Assembly: GCA_039527025.1 (NCBI GenBank) | Contig: BAAAJN010000012.1 | Span: 1-64,000, forward strand | Source: Microlunatus lacustris | GTDB taxonomy: Bacteria; Actinomycetota; Actinomycetes; Propionibacteriales; Propionibacteriaceae | Length of the DNA stretch: 64,000 bases | Reading direction: 5' to 3' | Part shown: piece by piece, positions 42,387 to 51,423 of the stretch | Position numbering within the stretch: position 1 is the first letter of the stretch | Layout of the letters: the number at the start of each line of letters is the position of its first letter | Notes under the pieces: generated by a model | The model's input: the letters and a program-made list of their open reading frames with translations, nothing else | Told to the model about the DNA's origin: nothing | Database searches by the model: none | Position numbers and translations under genes: made by a program

Positions 42387-44665
42387 ATAGGCGTCACCTC
42401 GGGAAGCATGCTCGTCGCCGTTGGATCGGACGGCTGGTCGCGGCGGTCGCCGTGACCACTGTGCTGTGGCTGCTGCAGATGCAGGCGGCGCTGGCCGACC
42501 CCGGCGAGTCGGGTGCGCTCGGCCAGACTCCGCCGGCCCTGTCCTGGATCGAGCTGAACGACACCCACGGGATCTCCATCTGGAACTTCGAGATGTCGCT
42601 GGACCGAGGCGGCATCACCGACCCGGGGAAGTTCTTCTGGTCCTCGATCGTGGACAGCTACTGGGGGAGCTACCGCTCAGGCTGCGCGCTGGCCCTGTGG
42701 TTCCTCGACTGGGTGATGTCGTTCGAGTGGCTCCACATCGTCGCTTCGCCGTTGCTGAGCACCGGCGACGCCATGCAGGCTGTGGTCACCCGTATCGGGG
42801 TGGTGCCGACCCTGCTGACGATCACCGCCGTGGTGGCGGTCGGGTGGATGGCGCGAGGCCGGTACGCGACCGGGATCTGGGAACTGGCGATGGCGCTGCT
42901 CATCGCGACCCTGGCCACGGGAGTGTTCGCCCAACCGGTGCACCTGATCGCCGGCGACAACGGCCTGATCATGAAGGCCCAGCAGGCCGGTCTCGAGCTC
43001 GCCGGCGAACTGGCGACGGGACAGAACGGTGACAGCCTGAGCCCCGACCAGCTGCGGAAGCAAATGATCGGGCAGATGGTCGACACCTTCGTGCGCCAGC
43101 CCGCACAGATGATCAACTTCGGCCGGGTCCTCGACGGGGGCAAATGCGAGAAGGCCTACAACGACGTCGTCCGAGACGGCCCCTACGGCCTCGAGGACGA
43201 CATCCGGGACGAGGTCGACAGCTGCGACTCCGACCTGGGGGACTACGCGAACGAACCATCCGCGGGCATGGCCACCGGTGCCTTCATGTTCGAACCCGCC
43301 TCCGCGATCATCCTGATCTTCGTCGTGGTGCTTGCAGGGTCGGTCATTGCCGCCGCCGTCTACGCCATGTTCCTCGCGCTGAAGACCATCGTCGTGTTGG
43401 TGACCGGCCTGCTGCCGGGTGGCGCGCGGGGGTCGTTGTTCATGACGATCGCCGAGACCGCGATCGCACTGCTGATCATCGTCTTCACCAACGTGTTCCT
43501 CGGCGTGTTCCTGATGGTGATCCAGGAGCTGTTCCGCGACGCCACCGGATCGTCGATCCCGAAGACGTTCGTCATCTTCGACGTGCTGCTGATCGTCGGG
43601 ATCGGTGTCTTCTGGCGGTTCAAGAAGAGGCTCAAGGAATCCGCCCAGCGGCTGGCGCAGTGGATGAGTCAGCGGCCCGGAGGCCAAGCCACCCGGCTCC
43701 CCGAACGGATGGGCGGCGGGCTTGGATCGTGGGCCGGGAAGGCGCTGAGCACCGCCTCTCAGCTGTCCATGATCCAATCCCGCCGGGCGTCGCGGGCCGG
43801 CGCAGGCGGTGTCTACAACATCGACGCCCGCCGCCAGTCGGTGGGCTTCTTCGGGTTCGGCCCCGGAGGAGACGGCGACGGCCCGGTTTGGGTCCAGTCG
43901 CCACCCCCTGACGACGGTGGCGGCCCAACACAACCAGCCACACCACTTCCGGGCACTCCAGGAGGATCCCCGCCGCTGGCTCGGATCGAAGCCCGGAAAG
44001 CTGCTGCTGGTCGTACCCTGACCGGCGCACTCGCCCGCGCCGGAACAAAAGCGGTTCTCGCCTCAGCCACCGGAGGGGCCTCGACAGCCCTCACCGGCGT
44101 TGCCAAAGCAACCAAGGCGCTGACCACAGCTCGCCGAGCCCGAGTCATCAGCCAGCTCGCGCTGCCACCCGGCCCCTCCGCGCCACCGACTCCTCCAGCG
44201 TCAACGGGACCAACACCGACGCCAACCGGGCGACCAGGCCCCGCCCGACCTCTTCCCGCAACGCCCAGCCGACCGGCGCTCCCAGCAGGTCCGCGGCAAC
44301 GACCCACCCCGGACAAGTCCTCAGGGGCACCGCCGCCATCCCCCTCCACCCCCACGCCGGCCGCTACCGCCGCCAGTTCGAAGGCGGCCGAGCCCGGTTC
44401 AAGGCCTAGCCCGGTGGCGAGCCGCAGCCCGTCAGTTCCGGGCCGGACCTCACCCGGAACCGCGGCTCCCGCCCAACCGGTCACTAGACCCGTCGCACCT
44501 CAACCAACCAAGGGCGGGGCAGGCATGCGCCGGCAGTGGGACAAGGTCGTGCGAGACGGCCAAGTCATCCTCGTTTCCCGCACGACACCCGCACCGGCTG
44601 GTCCGGCAGCGGAGAACGAACCGCCGGCAATCCAACGCACCCGACCCCCACACCGGAACCGGTAG
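42383..44665 (+). CDS. VirB6/TrbL-like polytopic membrane protein
   Basis: 760 residues from a GTG overlapping the virB4 stop. A signal-like helix (RLVAAVAVTTVLWLLQ) is followed by an extracellular stretch and about six membrane helices up to residue 415, including VVVLAGSVIAAAVYAMFLAL and IALLIIVFTNVFLGVFLMVI. The remaining 345 residues are cytoplasmic or disordered, rich in Pro, Thr and Ser. This is the form of the VirB6-like channel proteins of Gram-positive conjugation systems. Confidence 0.8.
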   Translation: MNRRHLGKHARRRWIGRLVAAVAVTTVLWLLQMQAALADPGESGALGQTPPALSWIELNDTHGISIWNFEMSLDRGGITDPGKFFWSSIVDSYWGSYRSGCALALWFLDWVMSFEWLHIVASPLLSTGDAMQAVVTRIGVVPTLLTITAVVAVGWMARGRYATGIWELAMALLIATLATGVFAQPVHLIAGDNGLIMKAQQAGLELAGELATGQNGDSLSPDQLRKQMIGQMVDTFVRQPAQMINFGRVLDGGKCEKAYNDVVRDGPYGLEDDIRDEVDSCDSDLGDYANEPSAGMATGAFMFEPASAIILIFVVVLAGSVIAAAVYAMFLALKTIVVLVTGLLPGGARGSLFMTIAETAIALLIIVFTNVFLGVFLMVIQELFRDATGSSIPKTFVIFDVLLIVGIGVFWRFKKRLKESAQRLAQWMSQRPGGQATRLPERMGGGLGSWAGKALSTASQLSMIQSRRASRAGAGGVYNIDARRQSVGFFGFGPGGDGDGPVWVQSPPPDDGGGPTQPATPLPGTPGGSPPLARIEARKAAAGRTLTGALARAGTKAVLASATGGASTALTGVAKATKALTTARRARVISQLALPPGPSAPPTPPASTGPTPTPTGRPGPARPLPATPSRPALPAGPRQRPTPDKSSGAPPPSPSTPTPAATAASSKAAEPGSRPSPVASRSPSVPGRTSPGTAAPAQPVTRPVAPQPTKGGAGMRRQWDKVVRDGQVILVSRTTPAPAGPAAENEPPAIQRTRPPHRNR

Positions 44666-44668
44666 AAC

Positions 44669-45268
44669 ATGCGCAAAGCCCTTGGCCCCCTGGTCCTGCT
44701 GCTCGCCGCGGCCGCCGCTCTGATCTGGCTGCGACCGACGCCACCAGGTCCAACATCACTGGCGCCCACACTCACCGCTGCACCCACCCCCAGCTCGAGA
44801 CAGCCGTCACCTGCCCCCAGCCCCTCTGAGACCGCCTCGCTGTCGCCGCCTACCGAGACGCCCACGCCTACGCCGACGCCGACCCCCCGCTCGGAGCAGC
44901 TGCACGGCCGGGCTCTCGCCGTCACCTGGCTGAGCGGCTACCTCAACCGCTCTGATCCAGACGACGACGACTGGAGCCAATCCATCAGCAGCCTCACCAC
45001 CCCGGAGCTCATGGAACAGCTCAAGGCGCTCGGACCCGACAACGTCGGCCTGCCCCAGCTGAAAAACTGGCGAGTCACCAAGGTCACCGGCTACAACCCC
45101 ACCGACAAGCCCGTCGACACACCGTCTCGGCAGGTGCTGACCTACATCGCGACCGTCACTGACGGGCGCGCCAGCGTCGACAAGGCGTTCGAGCTGTACG
45201 CCTATCTCGCCGAGGACGGCCGGTGGGTCATCGCCTCCATCGACCAGCCATTCATCACCGAGGAATAG
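44669..45268 (+). CDS. Exported hypothetical protein of the secretion block
   Basis: 199 residues. An N-terminal membrane anchor (LGPLVLLLAAAAALIWL), a Thr/Pro/Ser-rich spacer and a C-terminal NTF2-like domain (ALAVTWLSGYLNRSDPDDDD, KAFELYAYLAEDGRWVIASI). Small anchored proteins of this type lie next to VirB6-like genes in actinobacterial conjugation loci and probably interact with the TcpC-like scaffold. It starts three bases after the VirB6-like gene. Confidence 0.65.
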   Translation: MRKALGPLVLLLAAAAALIWLRPTPPGPTSLAPTLTAAPTPSSRQPSPAPSPSETASLSPPTETPTPTPTPTPRSEQLHGRALAVTWLSGYLNRSDPDDDDWSQSISSLTTPELMEQLKALGPDNVGLPQLKNWRVTKVTGYNPTDKPVDTPSRQVLTYIATVTDGRASVDKAFELYAYLAEDGRWVIASIDQPFITEE

Positions 45269-45275
45269 ACCCCCC

Positions 45276-46406
45276 GTGAGCAGTGGACAGGACCAGTCCT
45301 CCAGGGCGGCCCTGGCCGTCGCAGCGGCCGCAACCGCTGCAGTAACGGCAGCGATCGGGTTGTTCGTGTTTGCGCTGCTGTCCGTGGGCGCGTTCTTCAC
45401 CGCCAGCAACAACTCCACCCAGCAGCTGAACGACTGCGGGGCGGGCTCGACCTTCGGTGACGTAGTGACGGTGCCGCGGGCCACCGGCAGCATCGCCCAG
45501 CAGCAAGAGGCCAACGCCCGAGACATCGAGAAGGGTGTCCGTGCCGCCGGCGGCTCCGGGCGGGCCGTCTACGTCGCCCTAGTCGCTGCGGTCGGTGAGA
45601 GTGACCTGATCAATGTCGGCTACGGCGACAGAGCCGGTCCCGACTCTCGTGGACTGTTCCAGCAGCGAAAAGGCTGGGGCACTCTCGAGCAGCGGATGAA
45701 CCCGGTCTGGGCCGCCGGCGCCTTCATGCTCGGACCACACCAAGGCGGGAAAGGGGGCCTGCTGCAGCTGACCGGCTGGGAGCAGCTGCCCGTCACCACC
45801 GCCATCCACCGGGTGCAGATCAACGCCGACCCGAACCACTACAGCCGCTTCGAAGCCCGTGCCCGCGCGATCGGCCAGAAAGCCGGCGTCAACTTCGAGG
45901 CCCCCGCCGGTACTACCGAGCCTGGCAGCGCTGGCTGCGCCGGCGCCGCGGATCCCAACGACACGAGCCTCACCCTCGACAACCCGTCCGGGACGACGAC
46001 GATGGACGGCCACGCGGTGTCACGCATCGTCGCCGCCCAGATCCTGCTAGCCGAGCGCGAATCCGGCATCGACTTTCGGGTCATGCAGGGCGGGTTCGGC
46101 GGCTCCGGCTACGCCGCCTCAGGAACCTCCCACAACTACTCCGGTGTCGTCGACGTCAGCCCCGGCACAGTGGAAGCGGAAAAGGTGCTCCGGCGGGCCG
46201 GTTTCGCGGCCTGGTCGAGGAACGTACCCGGCCGCTCCTATGTCGGATCAGGAATCCATGTTCACGCGGTGTCGTTGATCGACCCGGGCAACAAGAACCA
46301 TCCGCAAGTGACCGGCTCGTGGGCCCGCGGCGAGAACGGTTTGAACGGTGGCACCGACCCCGCCCCCCACTACGACTGGTACCCCGCTCTTCGGAGGCCA
46401 CGGTGA
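45276..46406 (+). CDS. VirB1-like cell-wall hydrolase (transglycosylase-type and M15-like domains)
   Basis: 376 residues from a GTG. One membrane helix at about 22-42 anchors it outside. The N-terminal domain has AAVGESDLINVGYGDRAGPD and SRGLFQQRKGWGTLEQRM, the E...GLFQ pattern of lytic transglycosylase-like domains of conjugation systems. The C-terminal part (GTSHNYSGVVDVSPGT, then GSGIHVHAV) resembles M15/VanY-type zinc peptidases with H..D and H-V-H ligands. Such proteins open the peptidoglycan for the secretion channel. Confidence 0.75.
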   Translation: MSSGQDQSSRAALAVAAAATAAVTAAIGLFVFALLSVGAFFTASNNSTQQLNDCGAGSTFGDVVTVPRATGSIAQQQEANARDIEKGVRAAGGSGRAVYVALVAAVGESDLINVGYGDRAGPDSRGLFQQRKGWGTLEQRMNPVWAAGAFMLGPHQGGKGGLLQLTGWEQLPVTTAIHRVQINADPNHYSRFEARARAIGQKAGVNFEAPAGTTEPGSAGCAGAADPNDTSLTLDNPSGTTTMDGHAVSRIVAAQILLAERESGIDFRVMQGGFGGSGYAASGTSHNYSGVVDVSPGTVEAEKVLRRAGFAAWSRNVPGRSYVGSGIHVHAVSLIDPGNKNHPQVTGSWARGENGLNGGTDPAPHYDWYPALRRPR

Positions 46407-46597
46407 GAACCATCTTCAAGTGGCCGCGGCGGCTCGCGCGTCCCCGGCGGGAGTGGGCTCTCGTCAGGAGCGTGAGGCAAGCTGGCTGGCGCTGGGAGCC
46501 GAAGTCACGCGTGGGAAGGTGTGCCGGGCTAGGACTCTGCGCGACAGGGTCGCAGACTGAGCACGTGCGGCTTTCTAGTGAGGTGTGGAGACGGTGA
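46403..46597 (+). CDS. Small basic protein at the end of the secretion operon
   Basis: A 64-residue frame starting at a GTG that overlaps the previous stop and has GGAGG five bases upstream. The product is Arg/Trp-rich (KWPRRLARPRREWALVRSVR) with two cysteines and resembles nothing known. Its stop overlaps a GTG of the methylase gene. The good ribosome site and overlaps argue for translation; the composition is that of an ordinary out-of-frame read, so it could be spurious. Confidence 0.35.
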   Translation: MRTIFKWPRRLARPRREWALVRSVRQAGWRWEPKSRVGRCAGLGLCATGSQTEHVRLSSEVWRR

Positions 46598-48630
46598 CGT
46601 TCGACGAGTCGTCCGTTGCGCCAGAGACGCCCACCTTGCCGTTTGTGGATGGTTCCAGCAGCGACACCGAAGGGGTCCGCGAGGCTAGTTTGCATAGCCC
46701 CCTACGCCACCTTGATCCCGAAGAGATCAACAAGCGAGTCCGCCGTGAGGTCCGTAACCGTGAGGTCCATCTGCCTCCGGTCAGCACCTACCGGTGGTGG
46801 GCGCGGCGCACTGAGTCGGTGAACGGTGCAGTCATCGACGCGGTCAATGCAGACCACCCGGGCCAGTTGGTCGTCGCCGATCCGTTCGCCGGCGGCGGTG
46901 TCATCCCGCTTGCGGCCGTGATGCGGGGTCATCTCGTCTACGCCCAGGACCTCAACCCGTGGGCCACGGCGGGGCTGCGCTCAATGCTGGCGCTGCCCGA
47001 TCCCGACGCCCTGCGATCAGGCGTGGCTGCGCTCGCTCAACGCGTGCTGCCAGAGGCTGATGCGGCCTACGGCACCATGCTGTCCGATGGAACGCCTGGA
47101 CAGGTCTCGCACACCTTCCGAGTCGCCACGGCATCGTGCCCCGGCTGCGGACGCCAGCAGCGGCTGTTTCCGCACGCACTGGTGACCCTGCTGGCCCGAG
47201 TGGAGCGCGGCCGGCCGGAAGCCTTCCTGGCTTGTCCGCAAGGGCACCTGTTCCTCGGCCGTCGAGAAGGTGCGCAACGTTGTCCCACCTGCGAGACCCG
47301 CACTGACCCCGCGGCTGTTTACACCCCCCGCAGAGTCGCGACCTGCAGATGCGGCCACGCCACCCGCCTCGAGGCTCTTGCTGCGGATGGATTCGCCTGG
47401 GAACCCGTGCTCGTGGAGCGGGCCGGGAATGGCCGACGCGAACTCTCCCTACCGACGCCCGGTGAACTCGCTGCAGCCGAGTCGGCCCGATGGCGGCCAC
47501 ACACATCGCTGGGCACGATCCCTCCCGGCCAGGAGACGGCAGTCCTGCTCCGTCATGGCTTCAGGCGGTGGGAAGACCTCTACCCCCGCCGGCAGCGCTC
47601 CTTCGTCGAACGCCTCCTGATCCTGGCCGAGGACTGCTCCGCCGACGGCGCAGTGACCGCCGCGCTACGTCAAGCCATCATCGGTTCGACGGAAATGGCG
47701 GGTCTTCTGTCACGGTGGGATCGCTACTACCTGAAGAGTTACGAGTCGATGGCCGGCCACCGTTTCAACTTCACCACCCTGCCTGTCGAGCCCAATCCGT
47801 GGGGCACGCTGGCCAGCGGCAGAGGCACGACGCTGCGGAGGCTGGCGCAGCTGGTCAAGGCGGCCGAGTGGCTCCACTCGAAGACTGATCGCCCGCTCCG
47901 CGTCCAAGGACCGGTGGCGGCGGCGTCAGCTCTGGTCTCAGCGCTGGGCGGAGAGGATGTGGACGGCCGCCCACTGACTGGTCCGGACGTGCTGGTGGTG
48001 ACCGGCAGCTCGCAACGACAGCTGTTGCCCAGCTCCAGCGTCGACCTGGTCCTCACAGACCCGCCCTACCACGATGACGTCCAGTACGGAGAGCTGTCGC
48101 AACCCTTGCGGGCGTGGGCCGGTCTGCCTCTGGAAGACGGCGGGGGCGACGCGGTCGTCAACCGGGCCACCGGACAGCTCACCGACACGGGTAGTTATGG
48201 GACGTTGCTCGCGTCGATCTTCCGGGAGTCCGCTCGGCTGTTGCGTGCCGACGGGCACCTCATCTTCAGCTACGCCAACCGCGACCCGAACGCATGGGCG
48301 GAACTGTTCGACGCCCTTCAACGAGCAGGACTGCGCACCGCGGGATGCGCCGTAGTGCACAGCGAGAACGAGACCGACCACGCCAAGCGTGGGGTGCGAG
48401 CGTGCACCCTGGACCTGTTGTTGGACCTGGTGACCCTGTCGACCAAGGACGTTGAGCAGCACCGGCCACCGGCGGTCGCCGGCGACGAGGGCGAGTTCCT
48501 CGGCGTGGTGGCCGCCTACGCGTTACGGGTCGGGAACCTCCGGGGGGACTGGCGGTCGACGTTCATCGAGTTAGCGGCTGAGACGGCTTTCGTCCGCCCT
48601 CGGACCAGTAGGCAGCGACTCAACCGCTGA
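46594..48630 (+). CDS. Adenine-specific DNA methylase with zinc ribbons (COG1743/DUF1156 type)
   Basis: 678 residues. HLPPVSTYRWWARR is like the N-terminal block of DUF1156 methylases. DPFAGGGVIPLAA near 96 is the SAM-binding motif, and DPPYHDDVQYGEL near 489 is the DPPY catalytic motif of N6-adenine methylases. Between them are CxxC zinc ribbons (CPGCG, CPTCETR, CRCGH). GTG starts at 46594 and 46585 are possible. Such methylases are the modification part of several phage-defence modules. It ends convergently with the DUF3883 gene, overlapping it by 11 bases. Confidence 0.8.
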   Translation: MTFDESSVAPETPTLPFVDGSSSDTEGVREASLHSPLRHLDPEEINKRVRREVRNREVHLPPVSTYRWWARRTESVNGAVIDAVNADHPGQLVVADPFAGGGVIPLAAVMRGHLVYAQDLNPWATAGLRSMLALPDPDALRSGVAALAQRVLPEADAAYGTMLSDGTPGQVSHTFRVATASCPGCGRQQRLFPHALVTLLARVERGRPEAFLACPQGHLFLGRREGAQRCPTCETRTDPAAVYTPRRVATCRCGHATRLEALAADGFAWEPVLVERAGNGRRELSLPTPGELAAAESARWRPHTSLGTIPPGQETAVLLRHGFRRWEDLYPRRQRSFVERLLILAEDCSADGAVTAALRQAIIGSTEMAGLLSRWDRYYLKSYESMAGHRFNFTTLPVEPNPWGTLASGRGTTLRRLAQLVKAAEWLHSKTDRPLRVQGPVAAASALVSALGGEDVDGRPLTGPDVLVVTGSSQRQLLPSSSVDLVLTDPPYHDDVQYGELSQPLRAWAGLPLEDGGGDAVVNRATGQLTDTGSYGTLLASIFRESARLLRADGHLIFSYANRDPNAWAELFDALQRAGLRTAGCAVVHSENETDHAKRGVRACTLDLLLDLVTLSTKDVEQHRPPAVAGDEGEFLGVVAAYALRVGNLRGDWRSTFIELAAETAFVRPRTSRQRLNR

Positions 48631-49405
48631 CGTCCAAAGGCAGGCCCGGGATGAACTCGGTCTTCGGCACGCTCAACCGGACGCTGGTCCAGCGGCCCTG
48701 CGGGGAGAGGTCGCGAGGCAGCAGAGGCAGCAAGGTGAGGCCCCGGCACCACCCGACGATCTCGAGCGACTGGTCCGCGTCCCGACGAACCGCCACCAAC
48801 GACCAGCAGGGGTCGCGCTCACCGACCGTGGCCTCGTTGCGGGAGATGAAGAACTCGACGCGGTCCCCGGCTGCGCTTCCGGTGGTCTTGACCTCGATGC
48901 GGTGTCGACGACCAGTGGTGTCGGGACTAGTGACGTCGTAGCCGAGCTGGTCGCTTTGGCGGCTGACCTGGGAGACCTGGGCGGCGAGGTCAGGACGCTG
49001 CTGCTCGTCGCGGAGGTAGCGCTGGCAGGCCTGCACCACGTGCTGCTCCCCGAGGTCTCCGTACTCGGCCAGCATGGCGGAGTCGACGGTGCGGCCCAGG
49101 TTCAGCAGCAGCGCTTCGCGCCGAGAGGCGTCGTGCAGCAGCTGGCGCAGCGCGTCCTGGTCAGCGACAGGAACGGCCTCCCAGCGCACCTCGTCCTCAA
49201 CCACCGCTGCGTACAGCCACAGGGGTGGTTCGCGTGCCAGCAGCTCCTGCAGCAGGAGCTCCGCAACGACGTCGTCCGGCAGGCTGCGCATCTGCATCAG
49301 CGCGTTGGTGGGAGTGGCCGGCTCAATGTCCATCACGAGGCTGGCGCGGACCAACAGCTGGTGGCCCGCCCGGAGATCGTGCGGCCGGTAGAAACCGCCG
49401 GTCAC
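48620..49405 (-). CDS. DUF3883-domain protein (nuclease-like)
   Basis: At least 261 residues. The C-terminal domain, LGYDVTSPDTTGRRHRIEVKTTG and RVEFFISRNEATVG, is DUF3883, a domain with a PD-(D/E)xK-like IEVK motif found beside helicases and methylases of defence systems. The GTG at 49405 is the first ordinary start, but the frame is open and protein-like for 47 more codons (PFQLQAAVLAARVLDPAG, ADRDHSYDKL) up to a CTG at 49546 that overlaps the helicase stop, with GGGGAGG in front. The real N-terminus is therefore probably upstream. Confidence 0.75.
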   Translation of the reverse strand: MTGGFYRPHDLRAGHQLLVRASLVMDIEPATPTNALMQMRSLPDDVVAELLLQELLAREPPLWLYAAVVEDEVRWEAVPVADQDALRQLLHDASRREALLLNLGRTVDSAMLAEYGDLGEQHVVQACQRYLRDEQQRPDLAAQVSQVSRQSDQLGYDVTSPDTTGRRHRIEVKTTGSAAGDRVEFFISRNEATVGERDPCWSLVAVRRDADQSLEIVGWCRGLTLLPLLPRDLSPQGRWTSVRLSVPKTEFIPGLPLDVSG

Positions 49406-49542
49406 CAGCTTGTCGTAGCTGTGGTCCCGGTCCGCCGCCGAGGTGCCGGCAGGGTCGAGGACGCGGGCGGCCAGGACCGCGGCCTGCAGCTGGAAAGGGG
49501 TGGGTGTGCTCCGGGTGGGGCCGCCCTGACCCGGGGTGGCGA

Positions 49543-51423
49543 TCAGACCTCCCCGCGAAGGTGGGCGAACAGCGCAACCAGGTCGTCGTGGGTGTCGATC
49601 GCTGGGCCATAGTCCTCGTCGGAGGGCAGCGACATGGTGCTGATGTCCGGGTCGTCGAGCATCTCGCCGAGCCGGCCCGCCTTCTCCCTGATCCGCTCGT
49701 CGACGACCTCGTCGATAGTGCCGTTGCTGACCAAATAGGTGATCCGCGTGCTCTGCTCGGGTGGCAGCCCGAGCCGGTGGATGCGGTCGACGCTCTGCAG
49801 ATACTGGCCGGCGTTGAATGTGCGGTCGAGGTAGATCGCGTCGTGGCAGTCGTGGTGCAGGCTGACACCTTCGCTCATCGCTGCGGGGTTGGCGAGCAGC
49901 ACGTAGCAGTCTGGGTCGCCGCCGCGGAAGCGAGCAAGTTCACCTTCGCGGGTGCGGGGGGCGTCGGGGTCGTTCACCGCGGTCGGCACGCCGCCGTAGA
50001 CCACTGCCGGACTATAAGTGGACAGCATCCGCTCGAGGGTGTGGATGTTGCGGACGAAGTTGGTCCACACCAACGTCTTGCGGCCCAGCGCCACGTTGTC
50101 TTCGATCAGCTGCGCCAGCTGGATGAACTTGGCCGGGGTCTCGTACTGGTTGTACTGCTGTAGGAGCTCCCACAGTTTGCTGCCCGGAGGGACGTCAAGA
50201 GGGGGGTGCCGGAATTCCAGCTCGTCGCCGGCGCCGGAGCCCGCGGTGAGCAGCTGGGGGTTGGTCGCTGCCTCGAGGAGATACATGAATATGTCCCCCA
50301 TCCGCGCGAAGTTCGCGCGGTCGGTCAGGCTGAGCTGCAGCAGTCCTGCGTAGCGGTCTCGCAGTGCCGCGTAGATCTCCTTCTCCAGAACCCCCGGTTC
50401 GACCTCCGCCACCCGCCGGTCGGGCGGTTTGATCCCGAGCTCGCTCTTTCGGGTGCGCACGAACAGCGGCTCAATGGCGGCCGCGACCAGGTGGCCGGCG
50501 TCGGCCGGGGGAGGGCTCTGCAGTGCCGTCGGCGGCAGCACCCTTCGAGCCTGGGCTGGCCACAGGTAGTCCAGCAGCGCCACCAGGTCCTGTGGTGCTT
50601 GAGGTGCTGGGGTCCCGGTGAGGATGTCACGGCGAGCGGCCAGGAAGGCGATGCTCAGACAAGCGCTGCCGAAGGTCCCGTTCCACCCCCGTTTCATCCG
50701 GTGGGCCTCGTCAAGCAGCACCAGGGTCGGGCGCTGCGACACCCACGCTGCAAGGTTCTGGTAGTGCCCGCCCAGGCGGTGGTAGTTCACCAGAAGCACC
50801 TCGACACCGCCGGGGACCGAGTCCACGTAGGGCATCACGAGGGGCATGGCGTCCTCGGGAAAGCACTCGGCGGCCTCGGTCACCCAGGACTCGAAGGCTG
50901 AGAGCGGCGCGACCACGAGCATCTGCTGAACCCGACCAGCCGCACGTTCGGCGTCGTAGACCGCGTACGCGACGGTCGTCTTCCCCGCGCCAGGTACCGA
51001 GAAGTTCGCGCCGTGGCTCAATGCCAGCAGGTGCCCGAGATCCCGGACCTGGAAGCTGCGCAGTTCCCGGTCAAACCGGGCGGCGTCCAGCCGTGCCTGG
51101 ACTTCGGTGGCGTCCAACGGGTGGAGCTCGTTGAGCGTCTGGTCGAGCAGGACGCGCTGCGCCCGGGTCTGCTCAAGCCGCTGGCGCAGCTCGGCCTGCC
51201 AGCGGATGCCGACTCCGTAGCGTCGGCAGGCAGGTCCCAGCCACGCGTTGTGACCCAACAGCCGCTCGAGCGGCAAGATCACCTGGCTACCGGGCCGATC
51301 GCCGTCAGCGCCCCACTCGCTGATCAGCTGGAGCCAGAAACCCTGCGGCACCTCGCCGATCCTGGTGGCGTGCACCACCGGTGGGGTACCGACCAACGTC
51401 AAGCCGAGGGCAGTCTCAGACAT
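49543..51423 (-). CDS. SNF2-family DEAH helicase of the defence island
   Basis: 626 residues from an ATG that overlaps the ParB-like gene by eight bases. NFSVPGAGKTTVAYAV near 143 is Walker A, LVLLDEAHRMKRGW near 237 the DEAH box and DILTGTPAPQ motif III. The C-terminal helicase half includes LVWTNFVRNIHTLERML, NPAAMSEGVSLHHDC and QYLQSVDRIHRLG (motifs IV-VI). An N-terminal domain of about 130 residues precedes the helicase. SNF2-type enzymes translocate on double-stranded DNA and are common effectors of restriction-like systems. Downstream is the DUF3883 gene. Confidence 0.85.
   Translation of the reverse strand: MSETALGLTLVGTPPVVHATRIGEVPQGFWLQLISEWGADGDRPGSQVILPLERLLGHNAWLGPACRRYGVGIRWQAELRQRLEQTRAQRVLLDQTLNELHPLDATEVQARLDAARFDRELRSFQVRDLGHLLALSHGANFSVPGAGKTTVAYAVYDAERAAGRVQQMLVVAPLSAFESWVTEAAECFPEDAMPLVMPYVDSVPGGVEVLLVNYHRLGGHYQNLAAWVSQRPTLVLLDEAHRMKRGWNGTFGSACLSIAFLAARRDILTGTPAPQAPQDLVALLDYLWPAQARRVLPPTALQSPPPADAGHLVAAAIEPLFVRTRKSELGIKPPDRRVAEVEPGVLEKEIYAALRDRYAGLLQLSLTDRANFARMGDIFMYLLEAATNPQLLTAGSGAGDELEFRHPPLDVPPGSKLWELLQQYNQYETPAKFIQLAQLIEDNVALGRKTLVWTNFVRNIHTLERMLSTYSPAVVYGGVPTAVNDPDAPRTREGELARFRGGDPDCYVLLANPAAMSEGVSLHHDCHDAIYLDRTFNAGQYLQSVDRIHRLGLPPEQSTRITYLVSNGTIDEVVDERIREKAGRLGEMLDDPDISTMSLPSDEDYGPAIDTHDDLVALFAHLRGEV

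Noticed and set aside
42677..43933. Minus-strand frame of about 418 codons opposite the VirB6-like gene
   Set aside because: Composition (Asp/His/Arg/Gly-rich, no hydrophobic core) is typical of an antisense shadow; the plus strand has well-formed membrane helices.
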